Part shown: piece after piece, positions 47,801-56,878 of the stretch
How positions within the stretch are numbered: the stretch's first letter is position 1
How the letters are laid out: each line of letters opens with the position of its first letter
NCBI GenBank assembly: GCA_042091495.1
Contig: JBELHJ010000006.1
Location: 3,850-67,849, forward strand
Length of the DNA: 64,000 bases
Direction: 5' to 3'
Source: JBELHJ01 sp042091495
GTDB lineage: Bacteria > Bacteroidota > Bacteroidia > Flavobacteriales > Flavobacteriaceae
Made by a program: the position numbers and the translations under genes
The notes under the pieces: model-generated
Told to the model about the DNA's origin: nothing
The model's input: only the letters and a program-made list of their open reading frames with translations
Database searches by the model: none

Positions 47801-47944
47801 ACTTTTTTATTTTTTTTTGCAAAAGTAAGTTAAATTAAAACAAATGAATATTAAGTATTAATTAAGAAGTAGTTTTATGAATATTGATATGTAATCTTTT
47901 TTATTTCGTCAAAAGAATAATTATACTTACAAAAAAAAAAGATC

Positions 47945-48658
47945 ATGAATTCAACAGGTAAACTCTTTTTAATTCCTACGCCACTTGGTGATAATCCACC
48001 TCTTGAAGTACTTCCCATATCTGTTAAAAAAGCTACAGAATTCATAGATTATTATATTGTTGAAAATGAAAAAACAGCCAGACGTTTTATTAAAAAAATT
48101 AATCAATCAAAAATTCAATCCGATCTTAAAATCAAAGTTTTAAATAAATATACAAGTGATGAAGAGATTATTGATTTTCTTGATCCATGCTTGGAAGGCA
48201 ACCATATTGGTTTATTGTCTGAGGCTGGTTGTCCCGGGGTAGCTGATCCTGGTTCAGAAATCGTAAAATTAGCACATAATAAATGTATTGAAGTTGTTCC
48301 TCTGTCAGGACCCTCTTCCATTATTTTAGCATTAATGAGTTCTGGTATGAATGGTCAAAACTTTGCATTTAATGGTTATCTCCCCATAGACAATGTAAAA
48401 AGAAAGTCTGCAATAAAAAAACTTGAAAAATTATCTTTTGAAAAAAATCAGACACAAATATTTATAGAAACTCCATATCGCAATGATAAAATGCTCGAAG
48501 AATTATGTAAAAACCTTAACGAAAACACCCGTTTATGTATTGCTGTTGATATAACGCTACCCACAGAAAAAATTCTTTCTCTACCAATTAATTTATGGAA
48601 AAAAAGAAACATAGAACTTCATAAAAGGCCAGCTATATATTTGATTCATAAAGATTAA
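47945..48658 (+). CDS. SAM-dependent methyltransferase, RsmI-like
   Basis: 237-residue tetrapyrrole-methylase-fold protein (PF00590), like RsmI but a distinct Bacteroidota subgroup. It has LIPTPLGDNPPLEVLP, EAGCPGVADPGSEIV and FIETPYRN. RsmI methylates C1402 ribose of 16S rRNA; I cannot show the same target here. It overlaps the convergent lysozyme-like gene by 4 bp. Confidence 0.85.
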   Translation: MNSTGKLFLIPTPLGDNPPLEVLPISVKKATEFIDYYIVENEKTARRFIKKINQSKIQSDLKIKVLNKYTSDEEIIDFLDPCLEGNHIGLLSEAGCPGVADPGSEIVKLAHNKCIEVVPLSGPSSIILALMSSGMNGQNFAFNGYLPIDNVKRKSAIKKLEKLSFEKNQTQIFIETPYRNDKMLEELCKNLNENTRLCIAVDITLPTEKILSLPINLWKKRNIELHKRPAIYLIHKD

Positions 48659-49290
48659 TAAGATACTTTAGGATTTCGTTCTGCTTCAACCACTGAGGTA
48701 TCATAGCCAGAAAATAGTTTCATATATTTTAATATTGAAGATCCAAAAGCATCAGAAGTATTTATGGTTCCATATGATCTTAAGAAGCGTTTAACATTTC
48801 CAGGTCCTGCTAAATGAGCAGATGCCAGAATACCAGACTCAGTAATTATTACTCCAGCAATTTTTTTTCCAACAAAACGTTTAATATCCTTTCTTAAAAT
48901 CCACTTATTTCGCTTAGCATTTACATAAAAAGCTTGTTCTTGAAGTTCAGGAGTATTAAGAAATGTGATAGTATTATAAATACCAAGCAACTTAAGTGTT
49001 TCTTTTCCAAATTGGTATTTCCCTAAATATCCATATTTATTAACTCTTCCATATTTTCCAGCGGATTCTTTGAAACCAATAGCCTCTTTAAATTCTAGAA
49101 AACCATTTTTATTATATGGAAAATTTTGTTCTTTAGAGTTATTTTCAGAAACGTCAAGTGTTAAATTATAATCTAAAACATCATTGTAGTTAGATTTTTT
49201 TTGTGTTACAGTAGAAGGAATCAAAGAGAAAAACACATATGAAAGTATTAATAATACTATTAGGACTGCGTATTTTATATTGGATTTCAA
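48655..49290 (-). CDS. Membrane-anchored lysozyme-like protein (TTG start)
   Basis: 211 residues. One N-terminal TM (about 7-24), then a soluble region ending in a lysozyme-like domain: a possible catalytic Glu in GFKESAGKYGRVN, followed by KYGYLGKYQFG and the helical ASAHLAGPGNVKRFLRS. In Flavobacteriia it is often labelled a peptidoglycan-binding protein, but I see no LysM. The start is TTG at 49290, since the translated KSNIKYAV runs straight into the TM and no ATG fits. A 20-bp dyad abuts the start. mltG lies 55 bp upstream on the same strand. Confidence 0.75.
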   Translation of the reverse strand: MKSNIKYAVLIVLLILSYVFFSLIPSTVTQKKSNYNDVLDYNLTLDVSENNSKEQNFPYNKNGFLEFKEAIGFKESAGKYGRVNKYGYLGKYQFGKETLKLLGIYNTITFLNTPELQEQAFYVNAKRNKWILRKDIKRFVGKKIAGVIITESGILASAHLAGPGNVKRFLRSYGTINTSDAFGSSILKYMKLFSGYDTSVVEAERNPKVSY

Positions 49291-49291
49291 A

Positions 49292-49311
49292 TTAGTTAGT
49301 TTACTAACTAA
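49292..49311. repeat. Perfect 20-bp dyad abutting a TTG start codon
   Basis: TTAGTTAGT and ACTAACTAA with a 2-bp spacer, 1 bp from the start codon of the lysozyme-like gene. Could be an operator or, in RNA, a hairpin close to the start codon. Chance occurrence is possible. Confidence 0.5.
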
Positions 49312-49345
49312 AATAAAAAAATATAACCTAATAAAAGATTAGAAT

Positions 49346-50389
49346 TTAATTTAAAATATGTTTTGAATTCAAGTAATTATGATACTTCCTAGCATTTCTG
49401 TTATGCTCAGACAATGTCTTAGCAAAAGTGTGGTAACCAAGTTTACTGGGATTTGCAACGAAATAAATATAACGATGTTTATCAGGATTCAAAACAGCAT
49501 CTATTGCTGATATATCAGGCATGGCTATTGGACCTGGTGGTAATCCAGTATACTTGTAAGTGTTATATGGAGACTCTATTAATTTATGTTTATTAAGAAT
49601 CCGTTTTATTTCTTTCCCTTCATAATTTTCTTGATGATATAATGCAAATTTTAACGTTGGATCTGCTTGTAAAGGCATTTGAATTTTTAACCTATTCAAA
49701 TAGACTCCAGCTATGGTTGGTTGTTCAAGAATTTGTTTTGACTCCTCATGGACAATAGATGCTAATGAAATAACCTCTATCGGAGATAATCCTATCTGTT
49801 TTGCTTTATTGAGTCTAGAAGCATTCCAAAACTTTAAATATTCCTTGACCATTTTTTGTCTAAAATTTTCAGGAGTTGTATCCCAGTATACATCATAACT
49901 ATTTGGAATAAACATACCTAGAATGGTTTCTCTTTTAAAATTATTTGAAGCTAGAAAAGAAGAATCTAATACCGATTCTAAAAAAATATGAGCTGAGAAA
50001 TCTAACTGCTCACTCAATCTGACAGCAAGTTTTTCGATATCGTGTTGATTATTAAAACTTATTCTTAATGGAATATTATTTGATCTTATAGAGTTTATAA
50101 TTGCATTGTTATTCATACCCCTCTCAATAACAAACCGTCCAGATTTTACATGCGTATCGTATTTTTTTTGCTTTGCTAAAGCATCAAAAGTTTTGATATC
50201 CTTCAGTAATGGGGTCAATTGATCAATCACTTTGGAATAAGAGTCTTCTCTGGATATATAGACATATGCCGTTTTATTATCAAATGCAGTATTTTCTATA
50301 AACATTACCTTATTGACATAATATGCGAAGACTGCCATTCCAAATAAACCAAGAGCTATAATAGCTAATAAAATCTTTTTAAAATACAT
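49346..50389 (-). CDS. mltG: Endolytic transglycosylase MltG
   Basis: Membrane lytic transglycosylase that ends glycan strands. 347 residues: TM at about 7-24, LysM-like region, and the YceG domain with catalytic Glu in ASIVHEESK and PLQADPTLKFAL, GPIAMPDISAIDAVLNP. It is followed by the lysozyme-like gene and preceded 5 bp upstream by the GNAT gene, so dapF-GNAT-mltG is probably one operon. Confidence 0.95.
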   Translation of the reverse strand: MYFKKILLAIIALGLFGMAVFAYYVNKVMFIENTAFDNKTAYVYISREDSYSKVIDQLTPLLKDIKTFDALAKQKKYDTHVKSGRFVIERGMNNNAIINSIRSNNIPLRISFNNQHDIEKLAVRLSEQLDFSAHIFLESVLDSSFLASNNFKRETILGMFIPNSYDVYWDTTPENFRQKMVKEYLKFWNASRLNKAKQIGLSPIEVISLASIVHEESKQILEQPTIAGVYLNRLKIQMPLQADPTLKFALYHQENYEGKEIKRILNKHKLIESPYNTYKYTGLPPGPIAMPDISAIDAVLNPDKHRYIYFVANPSKLGYHTFAKTLSEHNRNARKYHNYLNSKHILN

Positions 50390-50394
50390 TTCCT

Positions 50395-50925
50395 TTATTT
50401 GTTCTGTAGTTGTAATAAATACTCATTTTGGAAAGTGCTGCTTTTAATACAATAGTTCCAATTTTTTTTCAATCCTACAATCGTGAAACCTTTAGATTCA
50501 AATAATTTTAAACTAATTGAATTGGATTCAAGTACATTAGCATAAACTTGTTGCATATCAAAATTTGAAAACACATAATTGATAACCAAGTCCAGAGTTT
50601 CAGTACCAATGCCAATGTTTCTATCTTTAGGATTTGTAATTAATATGCCAATACCTACTCGTTTATTTTTAAAATCAAAATCAAAAAGATCAATTAAGCC
50701 CAATGCATTTTCTGCATAATCTGAAATAACAAATCTAAATTGTTTAGCCTCATAAATATCTTTGTGGGCATTAGTTAAATATTCTTTGATTAAAAACTTT
50801 GAGTAAGGTGTTTGAGTATGACTTAATTCCCATATTGATTCATCATTTTCAATATTTAAAATAAAATCAAGATCATTTGGTTCTAAAGCTCTTAAATAAA
50901 CTTTTTTACCCTTTAATGTTACCAT
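50395..50925 (-). CDS. GNAT family N-acetyltransferase, RimJ/RimL-like
   Basis: 176-residue acetyltransferase beginning MVTLKGKKVYLRALEPND. It has the acetyl-CoA loop-type region NRNIGIGTETLDLV (about 110-123) and AYA-like ANVLESNSISLKLFESKGF. The substrate may be ribosomal protein or amine; unknown. It overlaps dapF by 7 bp. Confidence 0.9.
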   Translation of the reverse strand: MVTLKGKKVYLRALEPNDLDFILNIENDESIWELSHTQTPYSKFLIKEYLTNAHKDIYEAKQFRFVISDYAENALGLIDLFDFDFKNKRVGIGILITNPKDRNIGIGTETLDLVINYVFSNFDMQQVYANVLESNSISLKLFESKGFTIVGLKKNWNYCIKSSTFQNEYLLQLQNK

Positions 50926-51698
50926 GATACTTCGCCTTTAAAAACAAATTTAGCAGGACCACTTAGCCAAATATTATTATAACCTTCTGAATGCTCTTCA
51001 AATGAAACATTCAAAAGACCACCTTGAGTTTCTAAACCAATATGTTTGGATTCAACCAAACCTAATTTATGTAATGATAAAGCAGCTGCAGTAACACCTG
51101 TACCACATGATAAAGTTTCATTTTCAACACCACGCTCATAGGTTCTTATACACCAACTTTCCGTATTCTTTTTAGAAACAAAATTTACATTAGTTCCCTC
51201 ATCAAAATAAGGCGCTCCAAAACGAATTTTGGCACCTTGATTTGAGACATCAATTTCTGAAACATTGTCTACTAACTCTACGTGGTGAGGTGAACCGGTA
51301 TTCATAAAAACATGTGTATCATAAAGTTCAATGTGATTTACTGGAATCATTTCAATACTTACAATATCATTAATTAATAGAGCTCTGTGATAACCATCTA
51401 TAGCTTCAAATTCCATTTTTTTTCCTCCAATACCTAAATGGAAAGCAAAAGCAACAATACACCGCCCACCATTACCGCACATGGAACTCTCATTGCCATC
51501 AGAATTGAAATACACCATTTTAAAATCATACTGTTCATGCTTTTCAAGAAGCATTAATCCATCTGCACCTATTCCAAATTTCCTGTCGCATAATCTTGCA
51601 ATCAATGATTTGTCGGTTTTATTAAAAAAAGAAGACCTGTTATCAAACAAGATAAAATCGTTTCCAGTTCCCTGATATTTATAAAAAGTTTGTGCCAT
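50919..51698 (-). CDS. dapF: Diaminopimelate epimerase
   Basis: Interconverts LL- and meso-diaminopimelate for lysine and peptidoglycan. 259 residues with the two catalytic cysteines in SMCGNGGRC and SCGTGVTAAAL. It heads the minus-strand dapF-GNAT-mltG cluster, linking precursor synthesis to cell-wall remodelling. Confidence 0.97.
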   Translation of the reverse strand: MAQTFYKYQGTGNDFILFDNRSSFFNKTDKSLIARLCDRKFGIGADGLMLLEKHEQYDFKMVYFNSDGNESSMCGNGGRCIVAFAFHLGIGGKKMEFEAIDGYHRALLINDIVSIEMIPVNHIELYDTHVFMNTGSPHHVELVDNVSEIDVSNQGAKIRFGAPYFDEGTNVNFVSKKNTESWCIRTYERGVENETLSCGTGVTAAALSLHKLGLVESKHIGLETQGGLLNVSFEEHSEGYNNIWLSGPAKFVFKGEVSW

Positions 51699-51808
51699 AT
51701 GTAAAAGTGAACAAATATAGTGATATTGAAAAATAATTTAAGCTGTTAAACGGCAGTTAAAACACATTTAAAGAAAAGTTAAATCAATCTTTCATTTCAA
51801 TAAATTTA

Positions 51809-51816
51809 TATTTTTG
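51809..51816 (+). promoter_or_regulatory. Probable -7 element of the HtrA gene
   Basis: TATTTTTG matches TAnnTTTG, 27 bp before the ATG. A TTG at the expected -33 position is not seen. Confidence 0.35.
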
Positions 51817-51843
51817 ACATTATAGTTAGATAAATAATTAATT

Positions 51844-53232
51844 ATGAAAAAAATCATTTCAATTGTATGCGTTTCAATTTTGACAAGTGCTCTTACTATT
51901 TATACTTTAAATAACAACATAAATAATGAGCAAACGAATACTTCTAAACCAAATTATGAATTCAAAACGGCTAATTACAATGTAAACAATACTTCAAATG
52001 CGTTGCCATTAAATAATGATTTTGTTTCTGCAGCCGAAAAAACTATAGATGCAGTCGTTCATGTCAAAAACACTACAAATTATAATGGGCCTGTTACCAT
52101 TCAAGATTTATTCTTTAATAGAAGACCTCCACAATCTCAAGTAGGGACAGGAAGTGGTGTAATAATCTCTCCTGACGGCTATATCATAACAAACAACCAT
52201 GTTATTGACAGAGCAAGCGATATTGAAATTACGCTAAATAACAATAAATCCTACAAAGCTGAACTTATAGGTACTGACAAAGAAACAGATATAGCGCTAC
52301 TTAAAATAGATACAGATGAGTCACTTCCATATACTACGTTTGGAGATTCTGATGAAGCTAAAATTGGGGAATGGGTTCTAGCTGTAGGGAATCCTTTTAA
52401 CTTAACATCAACAGTAACGGCAGGAATTATAAGTGCTAAATCTAGAGACTTGTCAGGTGAACAAAACCAATCATTTATTCAAACAGATGCCGCAGTTAAC
52501 CCTGGGAATTCTGGTGGAGCACTTGTGAATCTTAATGGAGATTTAATAGGAATTAATACTGCTATTTTTGGTAATAATTCATTCATTGGATATTCATTTG
52601 CTGTTCCAAGTAATATAGCTAGAAAAGTGGTTGAGGATATCATGGAATTTGGAGATGTTAAAAATGGCATCTTGGGCGTTAGAGGTACTGAATTAAATAG
52701 TGCTGTTTCAGAGAATATTGATATTAACGAAACCGAAGGATTTTATGTAGATTCTGTTGAGGACGGCTCTGGAGCTCAAAAAGCAGGAATCAAACATGGA
52801 GATATTATTCAAAAAATTGATAACATCAAGATTACTAAGTTTACTGATATGAAGGGGTATTTAAAAACCAAACGCCCTAATGATGAAGTTAATATTGTAT
52901 TACTAAGAGATAATAAACAGAAACAAGTAAAAGTAACCTTATCTACACCTGAGATTTTCACTGTTGAATTCATGGACATGGAATTAAAGAACATTTCCAA
53001 CTCTGTTAAATCCAAACTCCAAATCAAAAATGGAGTTTTAATTGAGCGTGTAAATAATAAAAGTTTAAAAAACACAGGTATTACTCAAGGATATTTTATT
53101 TTAAGTATTAATGACAGGGATATAGAAAGTATTGATGATATTAATGCTTTAAAACAATCTTATAATACCAGTATTTATAGTATCAAATTTATGTCCCCAA
53201 AAGGTGAAATTGAGCGCATTATTTTTAGATAA
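51844..53232 (+). CDS. HtrA/DegP-type periplasmic serine protease
   Basis: 462-residue quality-control protease. Signal peptide or anchor at about 5-24, trypsin domain with His in TNNHVID, Asp in DIALLKID and Ser in GNSGGALV, then two PDZ domains (about 280-375 and 380-460). Such proteases degrade misfolded envelope proteins. It is monocistronic with its own terminator. Confidence 0.95.
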   Translation: MKKIISIVCVSILTSALTIYTLNNNINNEQTNTSKPNYEFKTANYNVNNTSNALPLNNDFVSAAEKTIDAVVHVKNTTNYNGPVTIQDLFFNRRPPQSQVGTGSGVIISPDGYIITNNHVIDRASDIEITLNNNKSYKAELIGTDKETDIALLKIDTDESLPYTTFGDSDEAKIGEWVLAVGNPFNLTSTVTAGIISAKSRDLSGEQNQSFIQTDAAVNPGNSGGALVNLNGDLIGINTAIFGNNSFIGYSFAVPSNIARKVVEDIMEFGDVKNGILGVRGTELNSAVSENIDINETEGFYVDSVEDGSGAQKAGIKHGDIIQKIDNIKITKFTDMKGYLKTKRPNDEVNIVLLRDNKQKQVKVTLSTPEIFTVEFMDMELKNISNSVKSKLQIKNGVLIERVNNKSLKNTGITQGYFILSINDRDIESIDDINALKQSYNTSIYSIKFMSPKGEIERIIFR

Positions 53233-53256
53233 TCCAATACAGTTTCAAAATAATTT

Positions 53257-53287
53257 TTAGTCCTCTAATCAGAGGACTATTTTTTTC
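53257..53287 (+). terminator. Terminator after the HtrA gene
   Basis: AGTCCTCT (53259-53266) pairs with AGAGGACT (53271-53278), 4-nt loop AATC, then a T-run to 53286. Confidence 0.88.
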
Positions 53288-53319
53288 TTCAAATAATCTA
53301 CGAAAACGTTTGAAATGTG

Positions 53320-53327
53320 TATTTTTG
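53320..53327 (+). promoter_or_regulatory. Probable -7 element of the GAPDH gene
   Basis: TATTTTTG, 24 bp before the ATG. -33 match is poor. Confidence 0.35.
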
Positions 53328-53351
53328 TCGCTTTAAATTAAAATTCACACA

Positions 53352-54800
53352 ATGGAAATAACAGTGTCATATGAACAAGAATTACAGTTTCAAGCTAAAA
53401 GAAGAAAAGCTACTGTAGATTTAATAAAAATCATAAGCGAATTATGGTATGAAAAATCTATAGAACTAGTTTTGTTTAGAAATCAATTAATTGATAAAAC
53501 CGTTAGTGAAATTCTTAATCTACATGAATATGCTGAAGAGTTTGTAGAAAAGCCTATTTCAATATTTGATACCGTTGAAATAGCAAAGTCCTTGAAATCA
53601 ATTGACTTACCTCCATCCAGAATAGATATTGGAAAATTAACATTTGAATATAAATTACATGAACCACTTGAAAAAAATATCTTAAGTTTTGTAATTGAAA
53701 AGCTAAATAGTTCAAATGATGTTAAAAAAATGACTCCTAAAGATGTTGTTCTTTTCGGGTTTGGAAGAATTGGAAGATTGGTAGCAAGAGAAATTATGAC
53801 TAAAACTGGAGCTGGAAATCAATTAAGATTACGTGCAGTTGTAACCAGAGGTAAGATCAATAAAGAGATTCTTGAAAAAAGAGCGTCATTATTGAGGTTT
53901 GATTCTGTACATGGTGATTTTTGTGGCACAGTTCAAGTAGATTTCTCAAAAAAAGCGCTTATTATAAATGGTACAACCGTATATTTTATCTCATCTGATG
54001 ATTTAAAATCAATAGACTATAAGAGCTACGGTATACATAATGCTTTACTAATAGACAATACCGGTGTTAATAGGGATAAATTGTCTTTGTCTAAACATTT
54101 TGAAAACCCTGGAATCAGTAAAGTAATATTGACTGCACCTGGAAAAGAAATTCCCAATATTGTATATGGTGTTAATCATAAAAAATATACGCCTGAAGAA
54201 TTAGATATTAGTTCTGCAGCTTCATGTACAACAAATGCTATTACACCTGTACTCAAAATAATCCATGAACATTTAGAAATTGAAAATGGACATTTAGAAA
54301 CAATACATGCTTATACAAATGATCAAAATTTAGTTGATAATTTTCATAGTAAATATAGAAGGGGTCGTGCAGCTGGACTTAACATGGTAATAACAGAAAC
54401 TGGAGCAGGAAAAGCGATTGCTAAAGCACTTCCTGTTTTGACCGACAAACTTACTTCAAATGCCATAAGAGTTCCTGTTCCCAATGGTTCTCTTGCCATC
54501 TTAAATCTAAATATTAAAAATGCAACAACATTGCCGAATTTAAATGAAATAGTTAAGAAAGCTGCTTTGAATGGTGATTTGGTTGAACAAATTAAATATG
54601 AAATTAATGATGAATTAGTATCCAGCGATATTGTTGGTAGTGCAGCTCCATCTATTTATGACAGTAAAGCTTCTTTAGTTAGTAACGAAGGTAAAAATAT
54701 AGTAATATATGTTTGGTATGATAACGAATATGGCTACAGCCATCAAGTTGTTAGACTTGCTAAATATGTTTCAAATGTAAGACGTTTTACCTATTATTAA
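53352..54800 (+). CDS. Glyceraldehyde-3-phosphate dehydrogenase, long form
   Basis: 482 residues instead of the usual 330-340. The NAD(P) motif GFGRIGRLVARE begins at 136, the catalytic cysteine is Cys292 in SSAASCTTNAI, so about 130 extra residues precede the Rossmann fold. The extension is helical and charged. Similar long forms occur in Bacteroidota and some proteobacteria; a gluconeogenic role or NADP use is possible but not shown. It is followed by its own terminator. Confidence 0.93.
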   Translation: MEITVSYEQELQFQAKRRKATVDLIKIISELWYEKSIELVLFRNQLIDKTVSEILNLHEYAEEFVEKPISIFDTVEIAKSLKSIDLPPSRIDIGKLTFEYKLHEPLEKNILSFVIEKLNSSNDVKKMTPKDVVLFGFGRIGRLVAREIMTKTGAGNQLRLRAVVTRGKINKEILEKRASLLRFDSVHGDFCGTVQVDFSKKALIINGTTVYFISSDDLKSIDYKSYGIHNALLIDNTGVNRDKLSLSKHFENPGISKVILTAPGKEIPNIVYGVNHKKYTPEELDISSAASCTTNAITPVLKIIHEHLEIENGHLETIHAYTNDQNLVDNFHSKYRRGRAAGLNMVITETGAGKAIAKALPVLTDKLTSNAIRVPVPNGSLAILNLNIKNATTLPNLNEIVKKAALNGDLVEQIKYEINDELVSSDIVGSAAPSIYDSKASLVSNEGKNIVIYVWYDNEYGYSHQVVRLAKYVSNVRRFTYY

Positions 54801-54829
54801 TAAGAAAAAAAAGAGTGCTAATATTTTCA

Positions 54830-54859
54830 TGAAAAAGCTCCACTAATGGAGCTTTTTTT
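54830..54859 (+). terminator. Terminator after the GAPDH gene
   Basis: AAAAAGCTCCA (54832-54842) pairs with TGGAGCTTTTT (54847-54857), loop CTAA, followed by T residues. Confidence 0.92.
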
Positions 54860-54914
54860 ATAAATACCTGAACAAATTATTCCTTATATTGCCAAAAAAA
54901 TTAAGCAAAGCCCT

Positions 54915-55520
54915 ATGAAATTTATCAAACTTATTCTTGTTTTTGTAACAGCTTTCAATTTAAATTTTCAAAATACATACGCTCAAGAAAAAAATAAAAC
55001 TAAAAGTATTAATGAAGGTAATATTGAAGAACAGTTTGGCTATCTCATTACAAAATCAAATAATTATCAAGATTACAAAGTCGTTAAAAAAGTTTTATTG
55101 AATCAACTGAAAAATAATACCATAGATTCAATCAATAACTTGAATGATAATTTAAAATTAAAAGATGATAAAATTAAAAAGCAAGACTCAGAAATTAGCG
55201 AGTTAAATTCAAAATTAATTGTTGTAAGTAAAAATTATGAGGCTGTATCTATAGAAAAAGACCAGTTGAATTTTCTTGGAATAGCAACTTCTAAATCAAT
55301 CTATAACACATTAATCTGGTCACTCATTGGAGTATTAATTTTAATTATTTTAATTCTTATTTATAAATTTATTGAGTGTAATCGCGTAACTAAATATGCT
55401 AATAATCAATTATTAGATCTTGAAAAAGAATACGAAGATCATAGAAGAATAGCTTTAGAACGCGAGCAAAAAGTAAGAAGACAACTACAAAACGAAATAA
55501 ATAAACAGAAAGGAATCTAA
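54915..55520 (+). CDS. Coiled-coil membrane protein upstream of trmD
   Basis: 201 residues: signal peptide (about 1-23, TYAQ), a helical coiled-coil region (about 55-115), one TM at about 134-153, and a basic C-terminal helix (about 163-200). The family is unknown. In databases such genes are sometimes labelled tRNA methyltransferase because of the neighbouring trmD, but the sequence shows no methyltransferase motif. It is 49 bp before trmD. Confidence 0.8.
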   Translation: MKFIKLILVFVTAFNLNFQNTYAQEKNKTKSINEGNIEEQFGYLITKSNNYQDYKVVKKVLLNQLKNNTIDSINNLNDNLKLKDDKIKKQDSEISELNSKLIVVSKNYEAVSIEKDQLNFLGIATSKSIYNTLIWSLIGVLILIILILIYKFIECNRVTKYANNQLLDLEKEYEDHRRIALEREQKVRRQLQNEINKQKGI

Positions 55521-55569
55521 CTTATCCACATAAATAGAATTAATAATTTAGAACTCCAGATTATCTAAT

Positions 55570-56247
55570 ATGAGAATAGATATTATTACTATACTTCCTG
55601 AACTACTCAAGAGTCCGTTTGAAGCATCTATAATGAAGCGAGCTATTGACTCTGGTCTTGTTACAGTGAATTTTCATAACCTCAGAGATTTTACTTCAGA
55701 TAATTACAAGTCTATAGATGACTATCAATTTGGTGGAGGAGCCGGAATGGTAATGATGATAGAACCTATAGATAAATGTATTAGTAAACTTCGAAACAAG
55801 CGAAATTATGATGAAATAATTTACATGACTCCAGATGGGGAAACCTTAAATCAAGGTATAGCTAATCAATTATCGCTTCAGAAAAATATTATTATTCTAT
55901 GTGGACATTATAAAGGAGTTGATCAAAGAGTAAGAGATCATTTTATTACGAAAGAAATTTCTATTGGTGATTATGTCATGTCAGGAGGAGAATTAGGAGC
56001 TGCAGTGCTATGTGATGCTATAGTTAGATTAATTCCAGGAGTATTAGGCAACGAAACTTCTGCGCTTACAGACTCGTTTCAAGATAACTTACTAGCACCA
56101 CCAATTTATACTAGACCCAGAGAATACAAAAACATGAAAGTTCCGGATGTTCTATTTAGTGGTAATTTTCCAGAGATTGAAAAATGGCGTGAAAATGAAG
56201 CTTACAAAAGAACGAAATCAAGAAGACCAGATCTTCTTGATGAATAA
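55570..56247 (+). CDS. trmD: tRNA (guanine(37)-N1)-methyltransferase
   Basis: Methylates G37 of tRNAs, preventing frameshifts. 225 residues with the SPOUT trefoil-knot motifs QFGGGAGMVMMIEP, LCGHYKGVDQRV and DYVMSGGELGAAVL. It lies just upstream of rplS, a classical pairing. Confidence 0.97.
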   Translation: MRIDIITILPELLKSPFEASIMKRAIDSGLVTVNFHNLRDFTSDNYKSIDDYQFGGGAGMVMMIEPIDKCISKLRNKRNYDEIIYMTPDGETLNQGIANQLSLQKNIIILCGHYKGVDQRVRDHFITKEISIGDYVMSGGELGAAVLCDAIVRLIPGVLGNETSALTDSFQDNLLAPPIYTRPREYKNMKVPDVLFSGNFPEIEKWRENEAYKRTKSRRPDLLDE

Positions 56248-56362
56248 TTTCAAACAAAACATAGTTTATTTAATAAAAAATATTAGTTTTGCATCCAATT
56301 TGGGATTAACCACTGGCGAAAATCGTGAATGTTACTTCTAATAAACGTTATAAAAAAGTAAA

Positions 56363-56710
56363 ATGGATTTATTAAAATTTGTTCAAGACGAATTCGTAAC
56401 TAAAAATGAATTTCCTGAATTTAGTGCAGGAGATACCATTACGGTATTTTATGAAATAAAGGAAGGTGACAAATCTCGTACTCAGTTTTTTAGAGGGGTA
56501 GTACTTCAAAGAAAAGGTACTGGATCTTCGGAAACTTTCACTATCAGAAAAATGTCTGGTACTGTTGGTGTAGAAAGAATTTTTCCTATCAATTTACCTG
56601 CACTCCAAAAAATTGAAGTTAACAAGAAAGGTAAAGTTAGAAGAGCAAGAATATTCTACTTCAGAGGTCTTACTGGTAAAAAAGCAAGAATCAAAGAAGT
56701 TAGAAAATAA
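56363..56710 (+). CDS. rplS: 50S ribosomal protein L19
   Basis: 115 residues, full-length bL19. Shows FSAGDTITVFYEI, FRGVVLQRKGTGSSETFTIRK and the C-terminal KVRRARIFYFRG. Follows trmD with a 115-bp gap and ends at a terminator. Confidence 0.97.
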   Translation: MDLLKFVQDEFVTKNEFPEFSAGDTITVFYEIKEGDKSRTQFFRGVVLQRKGTGSSETFTIRKMSGTVGVERIFPINLPALQKIEVNKKGKVRRARIFYFRGLTGKKARIKEVRK

Positions 56711-56730
56711 TATTAACTACATTAAAATTA

Positions 56731-56758
56731 AAGTCTTGAATAACTCAAGGCTTTTTTT
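56731..56758 (+). terminator. Terminator after rplS
   Basis: AGTCTTGA (56732-56739) pairs with TCAAGGCT (56745-56752), one G-U pair, then seven T. Confidence 0.8.
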
Positions 56759-56775
56759 ATTAACAATTGTTAATA
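56758..56775. repeat. Perfect 18-bp palindrome upstream of the structured RNA
   Basis: TATTAACAATTGTTAATA, just after the rplS terminator and 42 bp upstream of the -33 element of the RNA promoter. Could bind a repressor; AT richness makes chance plausible. Confidence 0.5.
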
Positions 56776-56817
56776 ACTAGAGTTAATTAATTGTGAATTG
56801 TTTTATGTTTTTTTTTT

Positions 56818-56847
56818 TTTGATAATTCAATTTCGATTATATATTTA
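56818..56847 (+). promoter_or_regulatory. Promoter of the structured RNA
   Basis: TTTG (56818-56821), 18 nt, TATATTTA (56840-56847). Deviates from the Bacteroidota consensus by one base in the -7 box and one in spacing. Start predicted near 56853. Confidence 0.6.
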
Positions 56848-56878
56848 CAGTGTTGATAGTTAATAACTTAAAACATCC

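Noticed and set aside
54915..55520. Annotation as a tRNA methyltransferase
   Set aside because: The protein has signal peptide, coiled coil and TM but no SAM-binding or knot motif; the label probably spread from neighbouring trmD.
55522..55530. Perfect DnaA box TTATCCACA
   Set aside because: Only one copy, between a coding gene and trmD; about one is expected by chance in a window of this size and base composition.
56147..56341. 64-codon ORF overlapping the end of trmD
   Set aside because: Mostly in the shifted frame of trmD, with no family resemblance.
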